Shown: one piece after another, positions 8,370 through 17,107 of the stretch
Layout: every line of letters begins with the position of its first letter
Numbering within the stretch: the first letter of the stretch is position 1
From: an uncultured Blautia sp.
GTDB taxonomy: Bacteria > Bacillota_A > Clostridia > Lachnospirales > Lachnospiraceae
Length of the DNA: 44,289 bases
Assembly: GCA_905209435.1 (NCBI GenBank)
Contig: CAJLTE010000016.1
Location: forward strand, 1-44,289
Reading direction: 5' to 3'
Translations under genes and position numbers: made by a program
The notes under the pieces: model-generated
Seen by the model: the letters and a program-made list of their open reading frames with translations, nothing else
What the model was told of the DNA's origin: nothing
Databases searched by the model: none

Positions 8370-10154
8370 TCAGTTTACTGTGGTATCTTTTTCTATTCCC
8401 AGATATGGCAAAATATTTTCGAATATGCTGCGTATTACCGGAGCAGCAATTGTTCCACCATAATAAATCCCCTGCGGATCATGAATGATACATAATCCCA
8501 GAACTGTAGGATTTTCCGCAGGTGCAAAACCGAGGAATGAAGAAATATAACGGTTAGCACTTCTGGGAAGTGTCTGTGATGTTGCAGTCTTTCCGCCGAT
8601 GGAATACCCTTCAATCTTTGCGTTTCTTCCTGAACCCTGAGAGACTACTGTTTCCAATATATTCCTTACTTCTCTGGATGTCTCCTGCGAAACAATTCCC
8701 TCCTGTACCGGAAATTCCAGTTTTTCCCCCTGGGTTCCATCCGAATTTAAAACTGCTACTCCAAAATGCGGCGTAACACGTCTTCCTCCGTTGATCAGAG
8801 AACTTACTGTTGTTGCCAGCTGAACAGGTGTGATCTGAAAAGACTGCCCAAAAGAAACTGTTGCCAGCTCTACCTCTCCCATATTTTTCTTCTGATGCAT
8901 GATTGTTCCTGCTTCTCCCGGAAGATCGATACCGGTTTTATTCAAAAGACCAAATTGTCTGAAGTATTGATAATAACGTTCCACGCCAAGCCGGAGTCCT
9001 ACTTCAATAAACACAGGGTTGCAGGAATTTTGTGCTCCTTCTACGAAATTCTGAGCTCCGTGACCGGTTCTCTTGGCACAATGTATCCTGCGATCCTCTA
9101 CCAGCTTATATCCCGGACAGTAGAAACGATCGTTTGCAGAGACAACACCTGCTTCCAGTCCAGCGGACATAGTAATAATCTTAAATGTAGACCCTGGCTC
9201 ATAAGTATCATTCAGACACGGATTGCGCCACATCTGGTTTAACAGATCCTGTTTTCTTTCAGCCTCTGTTTTTTGATCAGTCTCCTGAATTTGTGAATCC
9301 TGCGAAGCAGCTGTCTCCTGCACCTGTAAAGCATCAGTCAAAGTAAATGGATCATTCAGGTCAAATTCCGGTACATTTACACATGCATATATTTCGCCGT
9401 TCTGTGGATTCATTATGAGTATAGATACTCTCTCTGCCTGTTTTTCTTCCATTACTTTCAGCGCTGCCTGTTGAGCAAATTCCTGAATATTCGCATCCAG
9501 ACTAAGCAACAAACTTTTTCCCTCCACAGGATCCTCTCTGGTCTCTCCCAGCTTATCAATTTCTACGCCTCTGGCATCTGTAGTTGTTAATATTTTTCCC
9601 GGCTCACCTTTTAATATCTCTTCATATTTTACTTCAAGACCTATGATTCCCTGATTATCTCCGCCGGTAAAGCCAATCACCTTGGAGGCCAGACTCCCAT
9701 ATGGATAATAACGTTTATAGTCCTCATCTACTTTCACTCCTGCCAGATTGCTTTCTCTGATCGAATCTCCTACACTTTTCTCCACATTTGTCTTAACCCT
9801 TTCTATGGAAGAAACCTTTTCCACACGCTTACGTACTGCTGCTTCGTCCATTCCCAGTTTCTCTGTCAGCATTGCGATTACTTTCTCTGGTTCTTTAATC
9901 TGACTGTGAATCACAGATATCGTACAAACAGTCCTGTTGGATGCCAGAACTTTTCCTTTTGCGTCCAGAATCTTGCCGCGTGCTGCCTTAATATCCCGTT
10001 CTCTCTCATGGAGATCTTTTGCCTTCTCATAATAATAGTCAGACCGAAAGCACATCAGATACACAAGTCTTCCGATCAACCCCACCATCAGCAGGATGCA
10101 GCAGATAAATACCACCCATATTTTCTTCTTATGAAATGTCATATTCTTTTTCAT
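8370..10154 (-). CDS. class B penicillin-binding protein, SpoVD-like transpeptidase
   Basis: Membrane-anchored D,D-transpeptidase that crosslinks septal or cortex peptidoglycan, partner of the SEDS protein. N-terminal helix at about 12-34, dimerisation/pedestal domain, then the transpeptidase domain with nucleophile S322 in STFK (322-325), SCN at 377-379 and the third motif as KTA at 522-524 instead of the usual KTG. It has 594 residues and no C-terminal PASTA domain, unlike Bacillus SpoVD. It follows another class B PBP, as ftsI/spoVD pairs do in Firmicutes; the SpoVD role is inferred from order. The only Shine-Dalgarno candidate, GGGG, lies within a hairpin just before the ATG. Confidence 0.92.
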   Translation of the reverse strand: MKKNMTFHKKKIWVVFICCILLMVGLIGRLVYLMCFRSDYYYEKAKDLHERERDIKAARGKILDAKGKVLASNRTVCTISVIHSQIKEPEKVIAMLTEKLGMDEAAVRKRVEKVSSIERVKTNVEKSVGDSIRESNLAGVKVDEDYKRYYPYGSLASKVIGFTGGDNQGIIGLEVKYEEILKGEPGKILTTTDARGVEIDKLGETREDPVEGKSLLLSLDANIQEFAQQAALKVMEEKQAERVSILIMNPQNGEIYACVNVPEFDLNDPFTLTDALQVQETAASQDSQIQETDQKTEAERKQDLLNQMWRNPCLNDTYEPGSTFKIITMSAGLEAGVVSANDRFYCPGYKLVEDRRIHCAKRTGHGAQNFVEGAQNSCNPVFIEVGLRLGVERYYQYFRQFGLLNKTGIDLPGEAGTIMHQKKNMGEVELATVSFGQSFQITPVQLATTVSSLINGGRRVTPHFGVAVLNSDGTQGEKLEFPVQEGIVSQETSREVRNILETVVSQGSGRNAKIEGYSIGGKTATSQTLPRSANRYISSFLGFAPAENPTVLGLCIIHDPQGIYYGGTIAAPVIRSIFENILPYLGIEKDTTVN

Positions 10155-10206
10155 AAAAAATCCCCGCAGAGATTGTCATAATAATATATGACAAATCCCC
10201 GCGGGG
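10155..10206 (-). promoter_or_regulatory. terminator-like hairpin holding the Shine-Dalgarno of the spoVD-like gene
   Basis: Read on the minus strand, CCCCGC (plus 10201-10206) can pair with GCGGGG (plus 10162-10167), enclosing a perfect TTGTCATA/TATGACAA hairpin (10173-10180 / 10187-10194). The 3' arm is followed by ATTTTTT and immediately by the ATG at 10154. The only ribosome-binding candidate, GGGGA, is part of the 3' arm. The 5' arm is also a self-complementary CCCCGCGGGG, so two exclusive folds are possible. This could attenuate transcription or gate translation. Confidence 0.45.
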
Positions 10207-10232
10207 GTATGTTCTTTATTCCTGTTGAGCCT

Positions 10233-12470
10233 TTATTCCAGACCTGCCTCTTCGTTAGTGATTCCGTCAGATTCTGCGTTATTGTCCTCCGTAGTCTCTG
10301 CTTCATCATCCTCCAGGGGAGCAGGTGCGTCCGGATTGGACACCGCATCTCCTGAAGCATCTGCTTCTGTGCTTCCTGAACCGGCAACCAGGTTTGTAGA
10401 CATCTTATAATTACCGCTATCGTCCAGAATATGGTCACCGTTAGAATCCAGCAGATATCCATTTTCATCGATTCTGTTTCCATCCCAGTCGATCAGATTA
10501 CCGTCTGCATCTACCAGATTACCGTCACTGTTCAGTGAACTGCTTGACGTCGTGCTCTTTAAGTGACCTTTGAAACCTTCCCACAACTCGGTTTCCGGTA
10601 CCGTTCCGTTTTCAGCTTCATCTGGTGTTACATTCAGATACGGCAGAAGTTCGGAAAGAATTCCCTGTGCGATATACTGTGCGTAAGTACTGTTGGCCTG
10701 ATCATCTACATTCGGCTCATCTACTACCACATAAATCACAACTGCCGGATCATCTACTGGTGCAAATCCGATAAAAGAAACCAGATACTTGCCGTTTCCT
10801 CGAGGATATTTTTCGGCTGTACCTGTTTTTCCGCCTGAACTGTAACCCTGTACTTTTGAATGACGGCTGGTACCCTGCTGTACACTTAATTCCATGTAAC
10901 TTCGAATATCACTGGAAATTGCAGATGAAATTGTCTGTTTCAGGAGCGTTGGTGTAATAGTCTTTACTGTTCCTCCACTGCTGTCAAGAATTTTGGTAAC
11001 CAGATGCGGCTGATAATAATATCCTCCATTGATAACAGAGCTCATAGCATTGATTTCCTGGATCATAGTAGACGTAAATCCCTGACCGAATGTAGAACAC
11101 GCAAGCTCTGTCTCTCCCATAGAATCCTTTGTATGAATAATACCAGTGCCTTCATTTGGAAGATCAATTCCGGTTCTGGTTCCAAAGTTAAAGAGACTTT
11201 GTGCTTTGATAAACTGTGTAGCTCCCATTTTGGCACCGATCTGCATCATAGCGTCATTACAGGAATTGGCAATTACCTCACCCAGTGTCTCAGTCCCGTG
11301 TGCATCCGGATATACTGCACACTTAATCATGGTATCACCAAAAGTCTGCGCACCGTCACATACGAATGTATCAGTTTCCTGTATTGCACCTTTCTCAAGT
11401 GCAGATGCCATAACAATCGGTTTCACAACAGACCCCGGCTCATAAGCATCTGTAACACAGAAGTTACTCCACATACCGTTTAGTGCATCCACAGTCTCCT
11501 CGTCATTCATTGCCTTAATCTCGTCTTCAGAATATACATTTGAAAGATCTCGCGGATTATTCAGATCATAACGATCGCCTCCATCCATAGCAATAATCTC
11601 ACCTGTTGACGGATTTTCGACAATAACACCTATGTTCTTGGCTCCCATAGCTTCCTTAAAACCATTAACATATTTCTCAACGATCTGCTGAGCACCGATA
11701 TCAAGACTGGTCTGAATGCTCTTGCCGTTTACTGCAGCAATGATAGTCTGTTCCACATCAGAATCATTATTGATGTAACCATACTGTCTTCCGTCTACAC
11801 CGGTAAGAGTACTGTTGTAATATCCTTCCAGTCCGATATCAGCAACATCTCGATCCAGAGTAAAACCTATCGTATCACATGCAGTTTCATTGAATGGATA
11901 GCTCCTCAGGTAATCCTCTTCAAACCAGATACCTTTTATATTAGCTCTCTCTTTTGCCTGTTCAGCGGTAAGTCCGGAATCCTCATCTTCCGCCACGTAT
12001 TTTTCAAATTCTTTCTTCTGATCCATAGGTAACTGTTTCATCAATATCTGATACTGGCTCTGACTGGTTCGCGAATCTGACAGAAGTGAACGTACCGTTT
12101 CTTCATCAATTCCCAGCTGTTCATTTAATGCACGTATCGTCGGTTCTACATAATCACTGTCCGAATTTACAGTTTTACAATCCAGGATCACATTATAAAC
12201 CTTATTGCTGGTTGCAAGTATATTCCCATTCTTATCGTAAATATCGCCTCTCTTGGCTGGCAGAACCTGGCTTTCATATTTTTGCTGTGCCTGGCTTAAT
12301 ACCTGTTTCTTGTATTTGCTGCCACTTATTGCATTAATATAAGTAATTCTTACTATTAATACTACTAAAGCCAGTAACACTATCGTAAATAGCATTACCA
12401 GCTTTTTTTTCATGTTATAATTTATTTTTCTCTGTGGTCTCTTCTGACCTTTTTTTCTTGTATTGCTCAA
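10233..12470 (-). CDS. ftsI: class B penicillin-binding protein 2 (FtsI type) with acidic tail
   Basis: Septal transpeptidase of the FtsI/PBP2B class. Membrane helix at about 22-42, then a pedestal domain, then the catalytic domain with S347-x-x-K350 (SVVK), SCN at 403-405 and KTG at 548-550. All three motifs are intact. It has 745 residues; the catalytic domain ends near 635, and the rest is an extracellular tail with five or six copies of a heptad such as DGNLIDW (648-688) followed by an Asp/Glu/Ala/Ser-rich end. Start is TTG at 12470, preceded by AGGTGAT 3 bases upstream, 8 bases after the ftsL stop, so the two are coupled. The tail resembles that of DivIB in composition and in its Gly-Asn repeats. 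Confidence 0.94.
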   Translation of the reverse strand: MSNTRKKGQKRPQRKINYNMKKKLVMLFTIVLLALVVLIVRITYINAISGSKYKKQVLSQAQQKYESQVLPAKRGDIYDKNGNILATSNKVYNVILDCKTVNSDSDYVEPTIRALNEQLGIDEETVRSLLSDSRTSQSQYQILMKQLPMDQKKEFEKYVAEDEDSGLTAEQAKERANIKGIWFEEDYLRSYPFNETACDTIGFTLDRDVADIGLEGYYNSTLTGVDGRQYGYINNDSDVEQTIIAAVNGKSIQTSLDIGAQQIVEKYVNGFKEAMGAKNIGVIVENPSTGEIIAMDGGDRYDLNNPRDLSNVYSEDEIKAMNDEETVDALNGMWSNFCVTDAYEPGSVVKPIVMASALEKGAIQETDTFVCDGAQTFGDTMIKCAVYPDAHGTETLGEVIANSCNDAMMQIGAKMGATQFIKAQSLFNFGTRTGIDLPNEGTGIIHTKDSMGETELACSTFGQGFTSTMIQEINAMSSVINGGYYYQPHLVTKILDSSGGTVKTITPTLLKQTISSAISSDIRSYMELSVQQGTSRHSKVQGYSSGGKTGTAEKYPRGNGKYLVSFIGFAPVDDPAVVIYVVVDEPNVDDQANSTYAQYIAQGILSELLPYLNVTPDEAENGTVPETELWEGFKGHLKSTTSSSSLNSDGNLVDADGNLIDWDGNRIDENGYLLDSNGDHILDDSGNYKMSTNLVAGSGSTEADASGDAVSNPDAPAPLEDDEAETTEDNNAESDGITNEEAGLE
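10347..10530 (-). repeat. heptad DGN repeats coding for the PBP tail
   Basis: Codons for residues about 648-688 encode consecutive near-heptads DGNLVDA, DGNLIDW, DGNRIDE, NGYLLDS and NGDHILD, ending in SGNY. The D-x-D-G-N spacing resembles a calcium-loop signature but could simply be an acidic linker. Boundaries are approximate. Confidence 0.6.
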
Positions 12471-12478
12471 TTAATCAC

Positions 12479-13048
12479 CTACTTTGAATCTGGTATATCC
12501 TGATACTGTCTCACATAGCTGTTTCCGGATGTAGAATAGGTTACTGTCTGATCGTCTGACGGATATTTCATTCCCAATCGTCCTAATGCTGTCTGTTTAA
12601 TCTGGTTCAGATCTATATTAGATGTTACCTGGCTGTAATATGCGTCATTATCTTCTTTTAAATTTGCCAACTCCTCCTCAAGGGATGCAACAGTACTCAT
12701 CTTAGCTGTAATTTCCGACTTATACTGAAGATATTTTACAGAGCAAAACAAAATCGCTGCGCATACAACTACAAGAAACACAACAAATCCCCAGTTCATA
12801 GCTGTGGCTTTCTGCCTGTTTCTCTGCGCTGCTTTACTCAGCTCATGCTTTTGCTTCTGTACCGGCTGTGCCTGCACTCTGCGGTTTCGATTAGTCTGCG
12901 TTCCCGGATGCTGTCTTTCTGGCTGTCTCGTCCTCTCCGGAACTTCTGCAAGGCGTCTGACCGTGTTTCCTTCAACGTACATTCCTCTGTTTACTCTAGC
13001 ATTGGTTCTGCTTCTTCTTGCTGTTTCAGTCCTGGTCGTCTTCGCCAT
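12479..13048 (-). CDS. ftsL: FtsL-like cell division protein
   Basis: Small bitopic divisome protein that forms the FtsL/DivIC/FtsQ complex activating septal synthesis. From the ATG at 13048 (GTGAGG 6 bases upstream; a GTG at 13060 lacks spacing) it has 189 residues. Features are a long basic, Arg/Gln-rich cytoplasmic N-terminus of about 84 residues, a membrane helix at 85-104, and a leucine-rich coiled coil at about 110-140 followed by a short extracellular segment with the RLGMKYP motif common in FtsL/DivIC proteins. It lies between rsmH and ftsI, the standard ftsL place. Sequence divergence is normal for this family; identity rests on topology, motif and position. Confidence 0.88.
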   Translation of the reverse strand: MAKTTRTETARRSRTNARVNRGMYVEGNTVRRLAEVPERTRQPERQHPGTQTNRNRRVQAQPVQKQKHELSKAAQRNRQKATAMNWGFVVFLVVVCAAILFCSVKYLQYKSEITAKMSTVASLEEELANLKEDNDAYYSQVTSNIDLNQIKQTALGRLGMKYPSDDQTVTYSTSGNSYVRQYQDIPDSK

Positions 13049-13066
13049 TTCATGCCTCACTACTAA

Positions 13067-14002
13067 TTACAATACTCTCTCAAAAATTCTAAGCTTTGCA
13101 CTCTTGGAACGCGGGTTCTCTTCCATTTCCTTCTCCCCGGGAAGAACCGGTTTCCTTGTAATCACTTTACCTTTTGATTTCTTTCCGCATACACATACCG
13201 GAAAGTCTGGCGGACAGGTACAAGGATTCTCATTCTTTCTGAAAATCGTCTTAACAATCCTGTCTTCCAGTGAATGGAAAGTAATGATGCAAAGTCTTCC
13301 GCCGTCATCAAGGATGTCGATCATTCCATCCAGTGACTCTCTCAGTACATCAAGTTCTCTGTTGAGTTCAATGCGGATTGCCTGGAATGTCCTCTTCGCC
13401 GGATGCCCTGACTTCACCTGCATTTTCATCGGAATAGATTCCCTGATGATCTCAGTGAGTTCTCCGGTCGTAGTGATCGGCTTCACCTGTCTGGCTGCTA
13501 CAATATGCTTTGCAATATTCTTTGCAAATTTATCTTCACCGTAATCACGAATGATACGATATAACTCTTTCTCTTCATAACCATTGACAATGTCACTGGC
13601 TGTCTGTGTCTGGCGCTGATCCATGCGCATATCCAATGGTGCATCTACTCTGTAAGTAAATCCACGTTCTTCATTATCAAGCTGATAGGAAGATACCCCT
13701 AGATCAAGGAGAATCCCGTCGACTTTATGGATGCCTCTTGCTGCCAGTTCCTGTACCATGTAACAATAATTGCTGCGAATGATCGTCGCCTGTTTATAGG
13801 GGGCTAACCTCTCACTCGCAGCAATTATCGCATCCTGGTCTTGATCTATGCCAATAAATCTCCCCTTGGCAGAAAGTTTCCTGCATACCTCACCGGCATG
13901 CCCTGCACCTCCTAAAGTACCATCCACGTAGATTCCGTCCGGTTTGATATCCAAACCTTCAATGGTCTCTTCCAGTAATACAGATTTGTGTTTAAATTCC
14001 AT
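13067..14002 (-). CDS. rsmH: 16S rRNA (cytosine1402-N4)-methyltransferase
   Basis: SAM-dependent methyltransferase that modifies C1402 in the 30S decoding centre. The ATG at 14002 (AGGAG 6 bases upstream) gives 311 residues; a start at 14032 would add ten residues without a ribosome binding site. Visible are the N-terminal KHKSVLLEE, the SAM-binding [11 protein letters not shown] segment, [11 protein letters not shown], the RMDQRQ and VNGYEEKEL region, and the C-terminal [13 protein letters not shown] and [22 protein letters not shown] motifs typical of RsmH/MraW. It is the second gene of the dcw cluster. Confidence 0.97.
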   Translation of the reverse strand: MEFKHKSVLLEETIEGLDIKPDGIYVDGTLGGAGHAGEVCRKLSAKGRFIGIDQDQDAIIAASERLAPYKQATIIRSNYCYMVQELAARGIHKVDGILLDLGVSSYQLDNEERGFTYRVDAPLDMRMDQRQTQTASDIVNGYEEKELYRIIRDYGEDKFAKNIAKHIVAARQVKPITTTGELTEIIRESIPMKMQVKSGHPAKRTFQAIRIELNRELDVLRESLDGMIDILDDGGRLCIITFHSLEDRIVKTIFRKNENPCTCPPDFPVCVCGKKSKGKVITRKPVLPGEKEMEENPRSKSAKLRIFERVL

Positions 14003-14052
14003 CTCCGTCTCCTGTCTGGATTTACTTTGCAAGATACTTCAAACGAGACCTG

Positions 14053-14484
14053 TCAGATTGTGATTCCCATGTCCTGCATGCTCTCTGCAATGCTGTCCAT
14101 GTCATCATAATCACAGATCTCATTCCATTTTTCTTTGCTCCAAACTTCAATTCTGTTCAGATTACCTGTCAGAACCACATCTTTCTCCAGACCGGCAAAT
14201 TCGCGCAGTGTCTGCGGTACAAGGATTCGTCCCTGCCTGTCCAGTTCACATGTAGTTGCTCCAGCTACAAAGAATCGTGAAAAAGTTCTGGCATTTTTAT
14301 TTGTAAGTGGTAAAGATCTGAGCTTCATTTCAAAGGATTCCCATTCATCCATCGGATAAATGTAAAGACAGCCATCAAGCCCTCTTGTCAGAACAAACTC
14401 TTCCCCTAAGAGCTCCCTGAATTTAGAAGGAATGATCAGACGCCCCTTCGCGTCGATCGTGTGGTTATACTCTCCCATGAACAT
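14053..14484 (-). CDS. mraZ: transcriptional regulator MraZ
   Basis: AbrB-fold DNA-binding protein that autoregulates the dcw operon. The ATG at 14484 (AGGTGA 5 bases upstream) gives 143 residues beginning [15 protein letters not shown], the same length and start as Bacillus MraZ; a GTG three codons earlier is less likely. Two tandem DXXXR-type half-domains are visible: DAKGR near 11-15 and DRQGR near 85-89. The operator it should bind, four AGTGG decamers, lies just upstream and overlaps the transcription start. Confidence 0.97.
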   Translation of the reverse strand: MFMGEYNHTIDAKGRLIIPSKFRELLGEEFVLTRGLDGCLYIYPMDEWESFEMKLRSLPLTNKNARTFSRFFVAGATTCELDRQGRILVPQTLREFAGLEKDVVLTGNLNRIEVWSKEKWNEICDYDDMDSIAESMQDMGITI

Positions 14485-14556
14485 GTTACTCACCTACTCT
14501 CGCAAAATCTGAATCTCCCCTTCAGATTTCTCAGGTGGTAATGGACTCTGCCGTTA

Positions 14557-14600
14557 TTCCCCACTCACCACCACTATTCACCACTTTCTACCACTTATGT
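14557..14600 (-). promoter_or_regulatory. MraZ operator: four decamer boxes
   Basis: On the minus strand AGTGG occurs four times at exact 10-base spacing (plus positions 14591-14595, 14581-14585, 14571-14575, 14561-14565), with boxes of the form AAGTGGTNNN. Repeats of AGTG-containing decamers upstream of mraZ are the known MraZ-binding arrangement. They start 10 bases after the -10 element, so bound MraZ would block initiation. Confidence 0.85.
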
Positions 14601-14604
14601 GCTT

Positions 14605-14633
14605 ATTCTAAACTATTTAGGGTGAAAAAACAA
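14605..14633 (-). promoter_or_regulatory. dcw operon promoter (PmraZ)
   Basis: TTGTTT (14628-14633) and TAGAAT (14605-14610) on the minus strand are separated by 17 bases, directly upstream of the MraZ boxes and about 120 bases before the mraZ start. The leader of roughly 110 bases contains the operator and is otherwise unremarkable. Confidence 0.7.
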
Positions 14634-14719
14634 GGGTCTGAAAAATTTTTTTTAAATTTAGAACTCTGTTAACATTTATGAAACATACTTATTTTACAGC
14701 AAAAATGGGACAATTATAC

Positions 14720-14753
14720 AAAAAAGTGGGTTGAAATCCCACTTTCAACCCAC
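14720..14753 (-). terminator. intrinsic terminator of lgt
   Basis: An 11-bp perfect stem, GTGGGTTGAAA (14726-14736) with TTTCAACCCAC (14743-14753), has a 6-base loop. A run of T follows on the minus strand (A run at 14720-14725). It separates the ychF-lgt transcript from the dcw promoter. Confidence 0.9.
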
Positions 14754-14777
14754 TTCGCTTTTATATATACTGTTTTG

Positions 14778-15995
14778 TTACTGGTCTTCCTCTGAATTTG
14801 TGGGAGATTTTCCCACATGATGTCTCCACTGCTCCGAAATGTGTGCATATTCAGAATCTTCCCAATTTAACATTTCGTCCGGTTCTTCCTTTGCTTTCTG
14901 TCCGGATTTCTTCGACTTAACTGTCTCTTCGAAATCTCCAGGCATCTGATTATGTTCGGATTCTGCACCCACAGTGTTTTCTGTCTGAACATTTTCTTCA
15001 TACTGAAGTTCTGTATCTGACTCTCCATTCACTTCTGTCTGCACTGCATTCTGTGCGTCTTTTCCTTTTTCATAGATGTCACTATGTGCAGTCTCCTGCC
15101 GGGCATCTATAAGTGCTCTTCTTCGCCTGCGTATAGCCGCTCTCTTCTGTGCCATTACCCCACGCACAACTACCATCGGTGCACAGATTACAAACAACAC
15201 TGCAGAAATCACCAATGAAATTCCAATCTTTGTTCCCGGAATATAAAGTTTATCTGTCCTGCACCATTCAAAGAAAAACCTTCCAAGCCCATAACCTGCC
15301 AGATAAATCATGAACAGCTCGCCTTCATATCTCTTCTTCCTGCGAAGTGCAAGAAGCAAAAGGAGCAGGAACAGACACCACAGACTCTCATAAAGAAAGA
15401 CCGGTTGAACCTGAATATAAGAAACCCCATCGATTGTCATTAGATTATCTCTCATGCTTCCCGAAACTTCTCCGGAGCGAACCGCTGAAATCGGAAGCTG
15501 CATTGCCCATGGCAGATTTGTGTATTCGCCAAAAGATTCTCTGTTAAAAAAATTCCCCCAACGCCCTATCATCTGCCCAAGAAGTATTCCAAGACTTGCA
15601 GTATCTGCTATTTTCCAGAAATTCAGCTTTGCGATCCGGCAGAATATCGCAGCAGCAAGAAATCCAGCCAGCAGCCCGCCATAAAATCCATAACCGCCAT
15701 TTCTAAGATCCAGAACCGCTCTCAGATTTTCTCTGTAAAGCTCCCAGGAAAAGATAACATAAAACAATCTGGATCCTACAACAGAAACCAGCAGAGAAAC
15801 AATCATCATATCAAGATATTTATTCTGATTTTCGTTGTTTCGTTTTGCTTCCAGTGTCACCATTCCCATTCCCAGAAGCGCACCAACTGCAATCAATATC
15901 CCATATATGGTAAATTCCATCCCAAATATCTGAAATGACCGGGGCACATAAGATAAAATCAGATTAAGACTCGGAAAACGTATCGACATTTCCAT
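14778..15995 (-). CDS. lgt: prolipoprotein diacylglyceryl transferase with charged C-terminal tail
   Basis: Membrane enzyme that transfers diacylglycerol from phosphatidylglycerol to the lipobox Cys of prolipoproteins. Seven or so membrane helices, the GGYGFYGGLLAG segment (99-111, with Tyr where Escherichia coli has His103), the Lgt signature GRWGNFFNRESFGEYT (about 144-159) and GYGLGRFFFEWCRTD near 234-248 are all visible. The core ends around residue 285. A further roughly 120 residues form a hydrophilic, Glu-rich cytoplasmic tail, starting after an Arg-rich stretch, that the family usually lacks (260-300 residues). AGGTGA lies upstream of the first ATG. It follows ychF by 14 bases. Confidence 0.95.
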   Translation of the reverse strand: MEMSIRFPSLNLILSYVPRSFQIFGMEFTIYGILIAVGALLGMGMVTLEAKRNNENQNKYLDMMIVSLLVSVVGSRLFYVIFSWELYRENLRAVLDLRNGGYGFYGGLLAGFLAAAIFCRIAKLNFWKIADTASLGILLGQMIGRWGNFFNRESFGEYTNLPWAMQLPISAVRSGEVSGSMRDNLMTIDGVSYIQVQPVFLYESLWCLFLLLLLLALRRKKRYEGELFMIYLAGYGLGRFFFEWCRTDKLYIPGTKIGISLVISAVLFVICAPMVVVRGVMAQKRAAIRRRRRALIDARQETAHSDIYEKGKDAQNAVQTEVNGESDTELQYEENVQTENTVGAESEHNQMPGDFEETVKSKKSGQKAKEEPDEMLNWEDSEYAHISEQWRHHVGKSPTNSEEDQ

Positions 15996-16009
15996 ATATC
16001 ACCTGTTTA

Positions 16010-17107
16010 TCATACATTGAATCGGAATAAAATTACGTCTCCATCCTGTACAATGTATTCTTTACCTTCCATTCTTACAAGACCTTTCTCTCTGGCACCT
16101 GCATAAGAACCGCAATCCAGAAGATCCTGATAATTAACAACTTCAGCTTTGATAAATCCTCTTTCAAAATCTGTGTGGATCTTGCCAGCTGCCTGTGGAG
16201 CTTTTGTTCCAATCTTAATAGTCCATGCTCTTGTCTCATCCTCACCGGAAGTAAGAAAGCTCATAAGTCCAAGGAGATGATAGCTTGCCTTTACCAGTTT
16301 CTCAAGTCCGGATTCTGTAAGTCCCAGATCCTCAAGGAACATCTTCTTTTCATCATCATCCAGTTCTGAGATTTCTTCTTCGATTTCTGCACAGATTACA
16401 AAAATTTCACTGTTCTGCTCTGCTGCATATTTGCGAACTGCCTGTACATGTTCATTACTTGCACCATCGTCTGCCAGATCATCTTCTGCAACGTTTGCTG
16501 CATAGATCACCGGTTTCCATGTGAGCAGATTGTAAGTAGCCATCCACGCTTCTTCGTCTTCATTTTCCAGTTCCATTGTGATAGCCATTTTGCCATCTTC
16601 CAGATGAGCTTTTACTTTCTGAAGGAAATCAAGTTCCTTGGCAGCTTCTTTGTCCATACGGGCAGTCTTAGTTACTTTTGCAATTCTTCTCTCAAGAATC
16701 TCAAGGTCAGAGAATACCAGTTCAAGGTTAATAGTTTCAATATCACGAAGAGGATCGATGCTTCCATCTACATGAATAACATTGGAATCCTCAAAGCAGC
16801 GTACAACATGAACGATAGCATCTACCTCACGGATATTTGCAAGGAACTGATTTCCAAGCCCTTCACCTTTAGATGCACCCTTTACAAGTCCTGCAATATC
16901 TACAAACTCGATCACAGCAGGTGTCACTTTTTTAGAATGATAGAAATCTCCCAGAAGTTTCAGTCTTTCATCCGGCACAGTAACAACACCCACATTCGGA
17001 TCAATGGTACAGAACGGATAGTTTGCTGATTCTGCTCCTGCCTTCGTTAATGAGTTAAATAATGTACTTTTTCCAACGTTTGGTAATCCAACTATTCCAA
17101 GTTTCAT
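16010..17107 (-). CDS. ychF: ribosome-binding ATPase YchF
   Basis: Obg-family P-loop protein that prefers ATP and associates with ribosomes. The 365 residues begin MKLGIVGLPNVGKSTLFN (P-loop about 7-15), then NYPFCTIDPN (switch I), DIAGLVKGASKGEGLGN (switch II), an alpha-helical insertion, and the C-terminal TGS domain (from about 280) ending in GDVILFRFNV. Length and motifs are those of YchF (366 in Bacillus). AGGAG lies upstream of the ATG. It is driven by a near-consensus promoter at 17241-17269 and probably co-transcribed with lgt. Confidence 0.97.
   Translation of the reverse strand: MKLGIVGLPNVGKSTLFNSLTKAGAESANYPFCTIDPNVGVVTVPDERLKLLGDFYHSKKVTPAVIEFVDIAGLVKGASKGEGLGNQFLANIREVDAIVHVVRCFEDSNVIHVDGSIDPLRDIETINLELVFSDLEILERRIAKVTKTARMDKEAAKELDFLQKVKAHLEDGKMAITMELENEDEEAWMATYNLLTWKPVIYAANVAEDDLADDGASNEHVQAVRKYAAEQNSEIFVICAEIEEEISELDDDEKKMFLEDLGLTESGLEKLVKASYHLLGLMSFLTSGEDETRAWTIKIGTKAPQAAGKIHTDFERGFIKAEVVNYQDLLDCGSYAGAREKGLVRMEGKEYIVQDGDVILFRFNV

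Noticed and set aside
12804..13544. Long plus-strand open frame (246 codons) opposite rsmH and ftsL
   Set aside because: It is antisense to two well-conserved genes, has low-complexity Cys/Phe/Ser-rich sequence and no ribosome site; a frame shadow.
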